A stretch of 24,676 bases of DNA from Acanthaster planci (taxonomy: Eukaryota; Echinodermata; Asteroidea; Valvatida; Acanthasteridae): NCBI RefSeq assembly GCF_001949145.1, contig NW_019091385.1, positions 1,465,108 through 1,489,783 of the forward strand, in the 5' to 3' direction. A program made the translations under genes and the position numbers. Positions 1 through 9,182 of the stretch are shown here, piece after piece. Within the stretch, counting starts at the first letter, position 1, and every line of letters begins with the position of its first letter. Below the pieces are notes generated by a model. The model did not search any database. It was given only the letters and a program-made list of their open reading frames with translations, and had not been told where the DNA came from.

Positions 1-883
1 TTTTCCTTATTTTCTTTGTACGAAAGTTCGCACAGTTTGCATATGGGATAACGACATTCATAAATGTGTGCAGGGATTTTCTGAACAGTCATTTTAAAGT
101 CTACATGAACATAATGTAGATTGGCCATTTGCTTTTCTGACATATCGGGCCATGTGTCACTTGCATACTGAGCGCGTGTATCTTGCCATATGGAACTCGT
201 TTACGGAAAAGGCAAAATCATGCTGTTACTTTTGAATAAAAAAATTGCGGAGTTAATATTTTCTCCGTGGGATAAACAACAATTAACGAATGCGGTGCGA
301 TTGTTGGTTTAAAAAACGATCGCAGTGATCGTTTTATGCAACATCAAGCAGAAAATACATGCACCGAATGTTGCTAACTGTGGTTGGCGCGGCGAAAAAC
401 AGTCACGGTCGATTGTCAGTTTTGCAAGTACATGTAAAATTGTTTTTCTGCCAGATTTTTAAGTGTTTAAAAGAAGTGTGAATGGGGTCATTTGCAATTT
501 TGTCTTTTTGAAAGTTAAGCCAAATTTTCTTTTCAAGTTGTGGAACTGGGTAAAATGCGGAACTGGACAAGTAACGCTGTACATCATGGAGAGGGGGTTT
601 TCCGATCTTCGCACACTGAGAGCGTTGCATATGCAAGCCTATGTGTGGCCTTCCAACCAATGGAAAGATTCGTTACGCACTGTACACGTGCATTGCGCGT
701 AATAAAGCCTCCTATTGGTTCATGTTAATATTTGGTCCAGATATGTTGCATATGCACGTACGTGGGTGCACAGATGATATGCATGGCAGTGCAAAGTGAA
801 ATTTACGAAGAAATTTTACGGTTTCTTCACGATCTTCATATCTTGCTATTTTGCTATTTTATTTGGGTTCTTATCGGGAATAC
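1..883. other. Anonymous AT-rich sequence without a recognisable gene
   Basis: I see no protein family, exon or repeat of known type here. Short overlapping open frames at 403-728 lie on both strands and look like chance. The only structure is a small hairpin at 313-335, with 9-base arms AAAACGATC and GATCGTTTT around a 5-base loop. Confidence 0.6.
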
Positions 884-960
884 GTGCCGGTCGGAAAAGT
901 TGATTTGGCAGATTGTGGCGGTCGGCAATTCTGCGTGCCGGTCGGGCCCGACCGGCAGTG
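884..960. repeat. GC-rich cluster with a perfect 20-bp palindrome
   Basis: An 11-base word, GTGCCGGTCGG, occurs at 884-894 and again at 935-945, with a shorter GGCGGTCGGC near 918-927. The second copy leads into a perfect 20-bp palindrome at 937-956, GCCGGTCGGGCCCGACCGGC. The cluster is far more GC-rich than its surroundings. It could be the fused ends of a small inverted-repeat element or a protein-binding array. No open frame explains it. Confidence 0.75.
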
Positions 961-1083
961 GCAGATGCCTGAGCTTAATAAACTTGTGTTTGACTGTGGC
1001 CAGAAAGGAAATAGAAATTTTTCCCATGTCATTAATTTTGGAGTCTGTGTATAACGATTTTTATTCACTGTGGGCTTTTTTAT

Positions 1084-1277
1084 GACATATGCTCTGTTAA
1101 GCACAACTATCCAATCATGAAGCACACTTAATGACATCACACGTTTTATGCAAAACTCCTCTGTCGGGTACTTTACTTTACGACATATGCTCTGTTAAGC
1201 ACAACTATCCAATCATGAAGCACACTTAATGACATCACACGTTTTATGCAAAACTCCTCTGTCGGGTACTTTACTTA
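1084..1277. repeat. Exact 98-bp tandem duplication
   Basis: The segment starting GACATATGCTCTGTTAAGC at 1084 is repeated from 1182, giving a 98-bp period. The two copies match base for base until the second ends near 1277. Such identity in non-coding DNA suggests a recent duplication or an assembly artefact. No gene reads through it. Confidence 0.9.
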
Positions 1278-2203
1278 AGCTCGGTGGATTGACGATCAGT
1301 CACTCATGGTTGTCCATAATTATTCAAGATTTCCTACGTTGCCATGTTCCCAAGAGAACATTGGTGTTTCACAAAGAGCATTTCAAGACAAACAGACAAT
1401 AAAATGGAAATTTCTCTCCATGACACAGTTTGTGTTGGAATGAAGAGGCACCACTTGATCACAAGTCTTGGCATTAATTCGCCTTGTTGTTATATGTCCA
1501 CAGTTAGTGTCTGTTATTTCGATCCCAAGATCTATCTAGTCTTCAAACTGGAACCCCTAAATGCACAGTAGTGCATGTAGGTCTACCTTACAGTTCTGCC
1601 GCTTCAGTCTTGAATCTAACGCAAACAACAATTATTACAAAGGACATTCTAGATCTATCAGACCAATGAATGTATTTAATTCAACGGTTTCTCAAATGAA
1701 CATCTTGGTGGTGACAATAACACAATTTGGGATTCAGAGTTGTTTGATCCAGGTTGACTTACATTCACTCGTGCCTTTATTTAGGATTAGGTAAAAGACA
1801 GTTTCAGATCGTTGCACTCCATTCTTTGCTTGTCTCGCATGTGTAAAAAGATTGCTCATAATTCTTTGCGGTAGCGCACTCCGTATGCAGATCTCACTAT
1901 TGAGAGTGCAAAGTATCTAAGGTCACATGCAAATGTTCAATGTAAACAGAACAGAGGTCACAATTAGCATGTAAAAGTACATGTATGAGATCTTGGGAAC
2001 TACAGTTGTTAACATTGACTTCATCCTCAACAATAAACTACAATCGATCATCTTGCTGGTTTTATTTCATTTGTCTTGCGTGAGCATTTCCTTTTTTTTT
2101 CAAATGATCAACCTTAAAGGTTTGATCATTATAAAAGAAACCAACCTGTAGTTTTCATTTGATGAATCTTACCCCTTGATTTTGATTAGCATTCATGTTC
2201 ATG
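1278..2203. other. Intergenic stretch without a recognisable gene
   Basis: The short open frames in this stretch resemble no protein I know. One near-perfect hairpin lies at 2103-2130, with arms reading AATGATCAACCTT and AAGGTTTGATCATT that differ by one unpaired base. It follows a run of T. Confidence 0.6.
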
Positions 2204-2205
2204 TA

Positions 2206-2235
2206 CAGTAAATTCTTGATGATTCGAAGCTCAGG
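2206..2235. repeat. Left terminal inverted repeat of the Tigger-like element
   Basis: It begins CAGTAAATTC directly after TA at 2204-2205 and shares the CAGTAAA, TCTT and TCGAAGC words with the other end. Repeated AAGTTAT words follow at 2250-2280; sub-terminal transposase-binding sites are plausible there. Confidence 0.85.
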
Positions 2236-2510
2236 GGAATGGACAAAAAATTCAAGTTATCTGACGTTCAAGTTATCGAAAGTTACATGCTTCAGTGCAC
2301 ATGCAACCTTACTGGCTCCTACTACTCCTATTTTGTACTCAATTTATTTTATTGGCATGAGATTTGGCTACGCAAAAAGTGCATTTCCAGTACCGCGACG
2401 GGGATGCATCTCACATGGTACCACGTGGCCTTAAACAAGGCCGTTTGTGGTAATGCCAGGGTTCCAATGTTCAGTGTTCACTTCTTGAAGAAGTCAATGA
2501 TTTGCTTCTG

Positions 2511-4022
2511 TCATGTCTTGCCTTTTCGAATCCGGCCAATAAACTCCTTAATGTCACAGATTGCATCAAAGATGCCCTTAGCCTGATCGTTCTGTAGTGC
2601 AAAGTCACGCAATTTGTCAATACACTCCATAACATCCGGGATGGAGACAACTTGGCGGTGGACGATTGGTTCTTCCCCGTCATCACTTTTGTTTTCTGCC
2701 AAACTTGATACCGCAACTGTGATGGCATCATCGGTGAGCTCCATGGTGCTACTGAATTCTGCATCAGCTGCAGCATATGAGTCCAGAGTTGTTTCAGGTG
2801 GAACATCCACCCCTGCATCACGAAGTTGGCCAGTGAGGTCCTTGTTTGCTGCCTCAGTGTTCGCCGCCTCAGTGTCATCTTCCATTTCTGCATCCTGATT
2901 CCCAGCAGTTGCGATGTTTTTGAAGCCAGCATGTTCAAAGCAGTGGGCAATGGTTGTTTCCTTGACCATTTTCCATGATTTCTTGAGGAGAATCATAGCA
3001 TCCAGTACGGTGGGGTTGTACTCGTCCTTCTTTTCCACTGCTGCAAGTAGAGATGTGATGAGCTGTCAGCGGTAGTGTGTTTTCAAGTTCTGTATGACCC
3101 CTTGATCCATTGGGTGAAGTCTGGGAAGTGTTGGGAGGCAGGAACACCAGCTTCACATTCTTCAAGCCTTTTGATGTGGGGATGGGCCGGGCAGTTGTCA
3201 ACAATGATGGTGATCTTTCGTTTCTTGTTTCGGTACAGTTTGTCCACGTTAGGAACCCATGCCTTGAAGATGTCTGACGTCATCCAGGCTGTCTTGTTGG
3301 CTTCGTTGTGCTGGAACCGACTTTACTTTTGCGAAACATCTTGGCTTCTTAGACTTGCCAATGACAAGAAGAGGCATCTTCTCGCTGTCATCCATGTTGG
3401 CGCACACCATCACGGTAAGCCGCTCCTTACTCTGCTTGCCACCATTATAGGTCTCCCCCTTGAAGGTTAGCGAGCGGTCGGGAAGAAGGCGGTAAAAAGG
3501 CCCGGTTTCATCGGCGTTGAAAATGTTGTGTGGGTCATACACCGTCAGGACTTGAGGAAGACCGGTCTCCAACCAATCTTTTGTCATTTCTGATGTGCCT
3601 GCAGCCCCCTCTCCAGCAATTGCTCGGAAGACGATATTGTGTCTTGCCTTGAAGCAGGACAGCCACCCATCACTAGACGCGAAGTCAGCATGGCCCAACA
3701 GCTTGGCAAGGGACCAGGCCTTTTCCTGTAAAATTGGCCCAGACACAGGAATGTTCTGTGTACGTGCGGCCTTGAACCACATCGACAGAGCTTCTTCAAC
3801 ATCGGGATATGCTGCCGTTCTCATGCGCTTTCTCGCTGGAGAGACTGCCTGGTTTTCGAACTGCTCCATCACCTTATCCTTGTTTTTCGTTATGGTCGCC
3901 AGTGAAGAGTGAGGAATTCCCCATTCCATTGCGATGTCCACCTTTCTTTTCGCACTACGTTTTTCAACGTCTTCAACTTTTTCTTCTTCTATGCAGTCAC
4001 ACGGTTGGTCCACGTGGCTTGG
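2511..4022 (-). pseudogene. Tigger/pogo-like transposase pseudogene (CENP-B HTH plus DDE)
   Basis: The intact protein would bind the element's ends and catalyse cut-and-paste transposition in the nucleus. The longest segment (4013 down to 3249) holds a CENP-B N-terminal-type helix-turn-helix, with KRKVDIAMEWGIPHSSLAT near its start. A second CENP-B-type HTH of about 70 residues follows, and then the DDE domain. The first catalytic Asp is in FNADETGPF (codon 3510-3512), the second in IIVDNCPAHP (3197-3199) and the third in PMDQG (3105-3107). D1 to D2 is about 104 codons and D2 to D3 about 31, as in the Tigger group. A long acidic C-terminal tail (3038-2511) ends near FIGRIRKGKT. Reading-frame changes lie near 3305, in 3150-3175 and near 3115. 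A stop sits at about 3066, and no clean ATG opens the N-terminus. All three catalytic codons survive although the frame does not. Confidence 0.92.
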
Positions 4023-4560
4023 TTATCGATCACGCTTGGTGATTGTTCAAGCCAAGCTTTTTATCGGACCGCCATCATGCGGCAGGGATTGGACAGCTAG
4101 AGTGCAAACAGACAAAACAATTGAGGGCATTGACAGCCAGGTTTTCGGGCGTCATGCACATGCTCACTCCACTGCGGTCACATGGCCTTTGCAGAGTTTT
4201 CGGTTGGACCGTCGGCTTCTAGGCCACAATTGGGCCCGCATTGACAATCAATACAACTGGCGCTGTGGTTGATGCCCACCCAGTGCTTGTCGACGTGACA
4301 ATGACAGCCCGTGTGAACATGCTCGGCTCATCAAAGAAAAGCCGTGCGCGTGACAGTAATGACTCATAATGAAGGCAAGCGTTCTTTCATCACTTTTATT
4401 CATCATTCTTCAGGTTTTTTTTTAACTGGCCTGCCAAAACTTTGAGATATGCGGCTTTAGTGGCATTGATGTTTCTGGTTACGGATAGTTTATTGTACAT
4501 AAAGGCCTATTCTTTTGTCAGGAATGCAGAAAGACGTCGAGGTAAACAGAGTTTCGACTT

Positions 4561-4590
4561 AACGGGCTTCGACTTATTAAGATTTTACTG
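4561..4590. repeat. Right terminal inverted repeat of the Tigger-like element
   Basis: Read on the minus strand from 4590 it starts CAGTAAAATC and contains GTCGAAGC, matching the left end with a few differences. It is followed on the plus strand by TA at 4591-4592. The AAGTCGAA word repeats inside it, as is common near Tigger ends. Confidence 0.85.
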
Positions 4591-4592
4591 TA

Positions 4593-4899
4593 TGTGCATA
4601 CGTGTATATACTCTGTAGAATCTATGCGCGTGGTGACGTAACAATAAACCAGTAGCACTGCACTCCGCATTCCTCCAAGTTTGGATACCATTTACATTTT
4701 CACTGGGTCTTGTGGATTTCATAATAACAAGAGTCAACTGTGTTGCCCAGAAATTGACAAATTTTCTTGTTTGAAAGTCACTAAACTGGATATATATACT
4801 ACAACAAAAGTTGTGTTATAGTTGTTTAAAGTTCTGACAGGGACTAAAATTTCTTGGTTTTTTTCATGTTATTAATTCATTTTCCTTTTATTTTTGCAG
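4593..4899. other. Short intergenic stretch
   Basis: I see no gene or repeat here. It ends in a pyrimidine-rich tract and CAG that would serve as a splice acceptor for the next feature. Confidence 0.6.
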
Positions 4900-5025
4900 G
4901 CAAACAATGTGACAGACAGTAACATCCTTCATTGCCATAGAGACAGCATCCTTCATTGCCATGGAAACATTTTTGCTTTCATGGGGTTTCCCATCAAGAT
5001 CCATTACTTTGTCCTCAACAGAAAG
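4900..5025 (+). CDS. Candidate internal exon, unknown protein
   Basis: A pyrimidine-rich tract ending in TTTTTGCAG (to 4899) is followed by 126 open bases and then AAAG with a consensus-like donor GTAAGG (from 5026). The exon would be 42 codons, phase 0 at both ends. It begins ANNVTDSNILHCH and contains a small internal duplication, in which SILHCH echoes NILHCH (DNA word ATCCTTCATTGCCAT twice). I recognise no domain and no partner exon nearby. It could be an exon of a gene whose other exons lie outside the window, or a chance pairing of splice-like sites. Confidence 0.33.
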
Positions 5026-5126
5026 GTAAGGATGCTCGATTGTTACATTTTTGAGATTGATCAAATTGTCCTTGTTTATCGTTCAGTCTTGCCTTTAGTT
5101 TTCACCCAGAGTTTCACCCACTGTCA

Positions 5127-5232
5127 TGATTGTCCTTCTTTTTTTAGCACCATGTCTTTTTTTTAGGATGTGTCTTTCGAGGCATCTTTGATTTATTGAG
5201 CTTCCGTTTTTGCTACGCTGTTCTGTGTTAGT
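5127..5232 (+). repeat. Dispersed repeat fragment (same family as 12998-13100)
   Basis: CATGATTGTCC near 5127 and TGTCTTTCGAGGCATCTT near 5170, through TTTTTGCTACGCTGTT, match the plus strand at about 12998-13100 in the same order and orientation with scattered changes. It lacks the octamer-bearing half of that copy. No coding function is visible. Confidence 0.7.
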
Positions 5233-5884
5233 TCTTAGCACGATTTCAGACATCGAAGTGGTTATTGTCCACGGAGATTCATTCCTTGAGCGGAAAGTAC
5301 TAGCAATTTCCTCCAATTAAGATTAACATGTACGAGAATGAGTAGTCTTCTCGGAGTGAGTTGCTATGGACGCACATTCTGTTATTCATATTGCAAACAT
5401 CATGCGGCCTGACTCCTCTACACCGGCCATTTATTTTTCACGCATGCATGAAAATGATCACAGTTTGCCGACGCAGTCGAGGCACCAGCAGCTATGCCGG
5501 GTACGGAACACGGTTTACCTTCAATATGACATGAATATCTTCAATACCCTTCTGCATATTCAAGTGTTATACAGTGCCGCTAAAGACAACTTATGCATTT
5601 GACTTAGCAAGCCTCTTTGTTAGGAACTCCTTGATAAAGACTGACACCAACTTTATCTAGGTTACATGAAGTCTTTGTCTCTGACCTATTTCATTTCTTC
5701 CCCTCTTATCGAGGTAAATTCCTTTGATGGGAAAGTAGAGTTCTCCTTTCCTCCAGACCTCACTACAGTCATGCTAGAGACTCTGAATAATAATGTCTTC
5801 TCCGTCTTTGAGTATGACTTGCGGCTTTCTTGCCTTTTTTTTTTCACACTGTCAACCAAAGCCACATCAACGAAAAGGACAAGG
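5233..5884. other. Unassigned stretch upstream of a DIRS relic
   Basis: An open plus-strand frame from 5666 runs into the DIRS-like segment below, but its first 70 or so codons (for example EVNSFDGKVEFSFPPDL) resemble nothing I know. It may be decayed element sequence or chance. No splice pair or terminal repeat is convincing. Confidence 0.5.
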
Positions 5885-6870
5885 AATCAGCAGTTGACTT
5901 GCATGATCCACATGGCAAGGTCCGACAACATAGTGGCAGCCACACTCTCCCTGGGATGATAGAGCAGCCTCACATCGATCTCTTTGCTCAACTTCCAACG
6001 ATCTTCCTCGTCGGTGGGACTTTTTAGCAATGCTATAGCCATGACCACACAGGACATCACCTGCCCACCTTTCAAATTTGTGACAGCAGATTTTAGCATT
6101 TTGTTATGTGCGTCAATTGTTAAGCTTTGGCTCCAGCCAACGCTCCTGTGAGTGCTATAACATACTTCCTTATGTACTTCTTTCACTCAGAGCTACAAGT
6201 ATCTTCAACTCATATCCAGTGTCCCCTAGTTGGGAAACTGATTTAGCCATAAACCTAAGCTAGGTTTTTCTTGATGCTTTTGGGTCCTTTGTTTGAACCC
6301 TAAATAATACCTGCCTTATGCCCACCCGTGTCAGGTTGGCCCTTCTCCTGAAAATGCTTACCTCCTGAGGAGGCAGCAAACTATAGGCTGTCCCCATTGT
6401 CGAGGGCAATCTACAGTGGGAGCTGCACGGTGTTCACCTCATTCCTTCAATTGGCTTCCTGACGAAGGATCAGACTCCCTCACCTGATCCTTCTGATATC
6501 TTTACACTCTCCACCTGCTTACATTCTGGAGATGCATGCAGATAAACTTTGGGGCCCTGTTCATATCCTGAGGTGGTACCTGACTAAAAGAATAGAATAA
6601 AAGGGACGTTCATGAGACCACATGGTCCCGTGGTGTCAGTGCACTATCGCCTGCTGGACAGTTTCGGCCATTAGATTTGCTAATCCAGTCTGGTGTTAAG
6701 CTCTGATGAACATAGTCATTACTACATCAGGGTTCATGACGTAAGAGCAGGATCTGCATCTTGGTCTTACTCTGGAGATGTTTCCATTGCGGACATCTGC
6801 AAAACTGCATGTTGGAAGTCTCCTACATGTACCTCCTGCAACTTGAGGGATGTCCTGCATAGCAACATCG
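5885..6870 (+). mobile_element. Decayed DIRS-type retroelement copy (family A, copy 2), RNase H tail to YR end
   Basis: This segment matches the copy at 13.56-15.45 kb in the same order. IHMARSDNIVAATLSLG (about 5905-5955) parallels IHIAGPDNSIADSLPRG there, and PHIDLFA parallels PHVDLFA. The GGTGGGACTTTTTAGCAATG region (6013) parallels GGCGGGACTTTCTTGTGATG (15193), and GCTCCAGCCAACGCTCCTGT (6130) parallels the start of the tyrosine recombinase there. The roughly 330 bases between PHVDLFA and that GGGACTTT region in copy 1 are missing here. The copy then continues through the YR catalytic domain, which copy 1 lacks. Many frameshifts and stops make it inactive. Confidence 0.86.
6110..6870 (+). 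pseudogene. DIRS tyrosine recombinase pseudogene (most of the YR domain)
   Basis: DIRS elements insert their circular DNA with a tyrosine recombinase instead of an integrase. The N-terminal part is near 6130-6200 (APANAPVSAITYFLMYF). A central part near 6430-6520 reads IPSIGFLTKDQTPSPDPSDI. GPVHILRWYLTKR lies near 6555-6590. The C-terminal catalytic stretch is in the open frame from 6693: DEHSHYYIRVHDVRAGSASW, then ADICKTACWKSPTCTSCNLR and DVL. The HDVRA word is the His-x-x-Arg box of tyrosine recombinases. In this family the active-site Tyr normally lies in an FTSxYLRDV-like motif near the end; here that position reads CTSCNLRDV, so the nucleophile appears lost. Frameshifts lie between each block. 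A large minus-strand open frame over 5887-6186 is a shadow of this element. Confidence 0.85.
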
Positions 6871-7065
6871 TAAATGGCGGGACAATCCTGCTGTCCGCAG
6901 TACAGAGGTCAAAGGGACCTCCTATAGGACGGACGACAAGTCATTATGAAGTTCCTTTACCACTTCTAAATTTATACATTCCTCTTTGTTTATATTTAAA
7001 GTGTATTCTCGGCATTAGATGTGTTTTTGCCAACCCCCACCTAGACCGGTGCTGCTCTGCATGTG
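6871..7065. other. Short unassigned stretch
   Basis: The open frame from the recombinase relic runs on to 7097, but after about 6870 it no longer resembles the family. No terminal repeat of the element is recognisable. Confidence 0.5.
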
Positions 7066-7099
7066 GAGTGACTGTTTGGGTAGGTAGAGTGCCGTAGAC
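7066..7099 (+). repeat. Partial extra end of the 7.1/12.9-kb repeat family
   Basis: GTGACTGTTTGGGTAGGTAG at 7066 matches the end of the element on its right (GTGACTGTTTGGATAGG near 7325). It also matches the reverse complement of 12868-12899. It looks like a leftover end of another copy next to the MITE. Confidence 0.7.
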
Positions 7100-7382
7100 T
7101 CCTTCCCCACATTAAGTTTGGGTCGCGTCTACTAGAGAATACCTGCCCAAACAGTCCTCTCCCGCCCGTCCTCCCCACTCTGGCTCTGACCTTTTGAGTC
7201 GCTTTCGAAAAGGACGATCATGGCGGCAAGGCCGTGCTGCATTGTGGGAGGTCAGGATGCACCAGGGGTGATCAAATCTTTTCAGTGAATGAATAATACG
7301 CGCATGGGAAATTTGCATATGTAGTGACTGTTTGGATAGGTATTCTCTAGTAGACCCGACCCACACTTGATGTGGGGAAGGA
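7100..7382. mobile_element. MITE-like element with long terminal inverted repeats
   Basis: The left arm (7100-7156) starts TCCTTCCCCACATTAAGTTT. The right arm (7326-7382), read on the minus strand, starts TTCCTTCCCCACATCAAGTG. Over about 57 bases the arms differ at only a few positions; both contain CTACTAGAGAATACC and AAACAGTC. The centre (7203-7320) matches 12902-13016 in opposite orientation and carries TGCATTGTGGG (7238-7248) and ATTTGCAT (7311-7318). It has no coding capacity, so movement would need a transposase supplied in trans. I could not identify a target-site duplication, so the superfamily is unknown. Confidence 0.85.
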
Positions 7383-8654
7383 ATGCACTTTGTCTATTCA
7401 CACTGGGATACAGTGTTCGTACACACTGCGCATTATTACTGCTGTCGGACAACATGCATTATCCAGCCTGTACCTGCCAGATCACTGGCTCTTTGCAGTA
7501 GCCATGTGACCATACTTGAACATCATGGCTTTCAAACTGATCGCTGTCAGTTGCCCAGACCAGTTTCGTGGGTCATTTGGGGTAGTGTGTGCTCATGCAT
7601 GTGTTGCAGAACCAAGAACAAGAGGTGAAGATTTGTATTTATTTCATACAATTCGACTTCTTTATTTTATATCTGTTCATGATTTTACACGTTTCATCAT
7701 AAACAGATTTAACAGATTAGGTGTTTTAATTGAGGTAGATGATGAAAACTTATGATTTTATGACTGAAAAGTATACCATTGGAATCAATGGAAAGAAGAA
7801 AAACGTGTCCACTGTGGTTCAGTCCCTATCTCTATCACAGTATTTACCTTATGTCCAGCAAGCATCACCAGCTATTCTGTCTCCTGTACTCTCGTAACCA
7901 TCTTTTGTTTGAAATGTGCGGTATGAGCATGACTCAAACTCAATGAGCTCGCTGTTGATCAGCATGTATTTTGATTGAGCTATCGCGGTACCTTACATGC
8001 TGTGAATTCTCATTTATCAGAGAACCCACCCAAGTTCAGCAGCCTGAACTCAGGTTTTCTGGCAGGTCGAACCGGGATTTGAGGATCTCTTATCAGCTAG
8101 TGTTATGGCTCTCAGGGGATTTTCTTACGAGCTTGGTGCAAAACCGCAGACAGGGCTTGACTTTGGCTTGACCGGGTGGCGAGTGGGCTTTGCCTGTAGT
8201 TTACTCAACACACGTCCAGTTAATATGCTCAAAACTAGTGTAGCATTCCATTTTGACTAGTTATGAAACCACATTTTCCCCTTTTGATGGCTCAAATCGG
8301 TGCTCAAGCCGCCTGAGTTACTTTAAATTTTTGAGTTGTGGAGTCGTTTGTGTGGGCCACAACTTACTCAGCATGCATGTGTGAAAAGCTGCCTTGCAAG
8401 TGCATGAATAACACTAAGGCATAGAAAGTCTTTCACGTGATATGTCATAAAATGGAATTGAACTATATGAAAATTGATGCTTGTCTGTGTTCACACTCTG
8501 ACTTTAATCGTTCATAAATTCTCAATGAATCTAGTGGATCATTGGATTATTGATCACAAAGTTAAAGTCGGACTATATTTTCTCATGGACGTAGAAAGCA
8601 CTGACGTTGACAAATACATTGGTTGCGGGAATGAAGGATCAAAGTACAGTATAC
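7383..8654. other. Unassigned stretch
   Basis: A frame at 7516-7755 starts MNIMAFKLIAVSCPDQFRG and is mildly protein-like, but I recognise no family and no convincing splice sites. The other frames (7971-8171, 8474-8659) look like chance. Confidence 0.5.
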
Positions 8655-9182
8655 TCTAAACTTCGTTGTCAGAATTCTGCCCCTTATTGGGAGGGCAGAT
8701 CAAAATATGCACTGAACTTCATCGTCGGAATTCTGCCCCCTTATTTGGAGAGTGGATCATAGTATGCGCTGAACTTCATCGTCGGAATTCTGCCCCCTTA
8801 TTTGGAGAGCGGATCATAGTATGCGCTGAACTTCATCGTCGGAATTCTGCCCCCTTATTTGGAGAGCGGATCATAGTATGCGCTGAACTTCATCGTCGGA
8901 ATTCTGCCCCTTATTGGGAGGGGGATCATTGTATGCACTGAACTTCATCGTCGGAATTCTGCCCCCTTATTTGGAGAGCGGATCATTGTATGCACTGAAC
9001 TTCATCGTCGGAATTCTGCCCCCTTATTGGGAGGGGGGATCATTTAGGCAGTGAACTTCATTGTCGGAATTCTGCCCCCTTATTGGGAGGGGGATCATTT
9101 ATGCACTGAACTTCACTGTCGGAATTCTGCCTGTTAATTGAGAAGGCAGATAAAGGTATGCACTAAATTTCGCTGTCAGAAC
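8655..9182 (+). repeat. 57-bp minisatellite, nine units plus a partial
   Basis: Units start at about 8655, 8712, 8769, 8826, 8883, 8938, 8995, 9051 and 9105, with a degenerate partial from 9163. The consensus starts CTGAACTTCATCGTCGGAAT and goes on through TCTGCCCC, TTATTTGGAGAG and GGATCAT. Each full unit carries GAATTC. The units at 8769 and 8826 are nearly identical, while the outer units are more diverged, as expected when an array grows from its middle. Because 57 is divisible by three, an open frame (8666-8941) shows a 19-residue period with LHRRNSAP in each unit. That frame breaks when unit length changes to 55, 56 or 54, so it is probably not a gene. Confidence 0.95.

Larger units (their letters stand above)
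2206..4590 (-). mobile_element. Tigger-like (pogo group, Tc1/mariner superfamily) DNA transposon, structurally complete
   Basis: The 2385-bp element has related inverted ends. The left end starts CAGTAAATTCTTGATGATTC at 2206. The right end, read on the minus strand from 4590, starts CAGTAAAATCTTAATAAGTC. Both continue into a GAAGC word. A TA dinucleotide abuts each end (2204-2205 and 4591-4592), which is the target-site duplication of the Tc1/mariner superfamily. Inside is one minus-strand transposase reading region with CENP-B-type DNA-binding and DDE domains. Both ends and the full coding length are present, but the gene is broken by frameshifts and a stop, so the copy should be non-autonomous. 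The assignment to Tigger/pogo rather than mariner rests on the two helix-turn-helix domains and the spacing of the catalytic aspartates. Confidence 0.93.

Noticed and set aside
2614-2898. A 94-codon Ser-rich plus-strand frame.
   Set aside because: Antisense shadow of the acidic tail of the Tigger-like transposase.
5887-6186. A 99-codon minus-strand open frame that looks like a host exon (DRWKLSKEIDVRLLYHPRES).
   Set aside because: The plus strand of the same bases matches the DIRS copy at 14.7-15.4 kb over several separate blocks, so the minus frame is a shadow.
8666-8941. A 91-residue protein with 19-residue repeats.
   Set aside because: It is the 57-bp minisatellite read in frame. Indels between units break the frame and there is no start or splice context.
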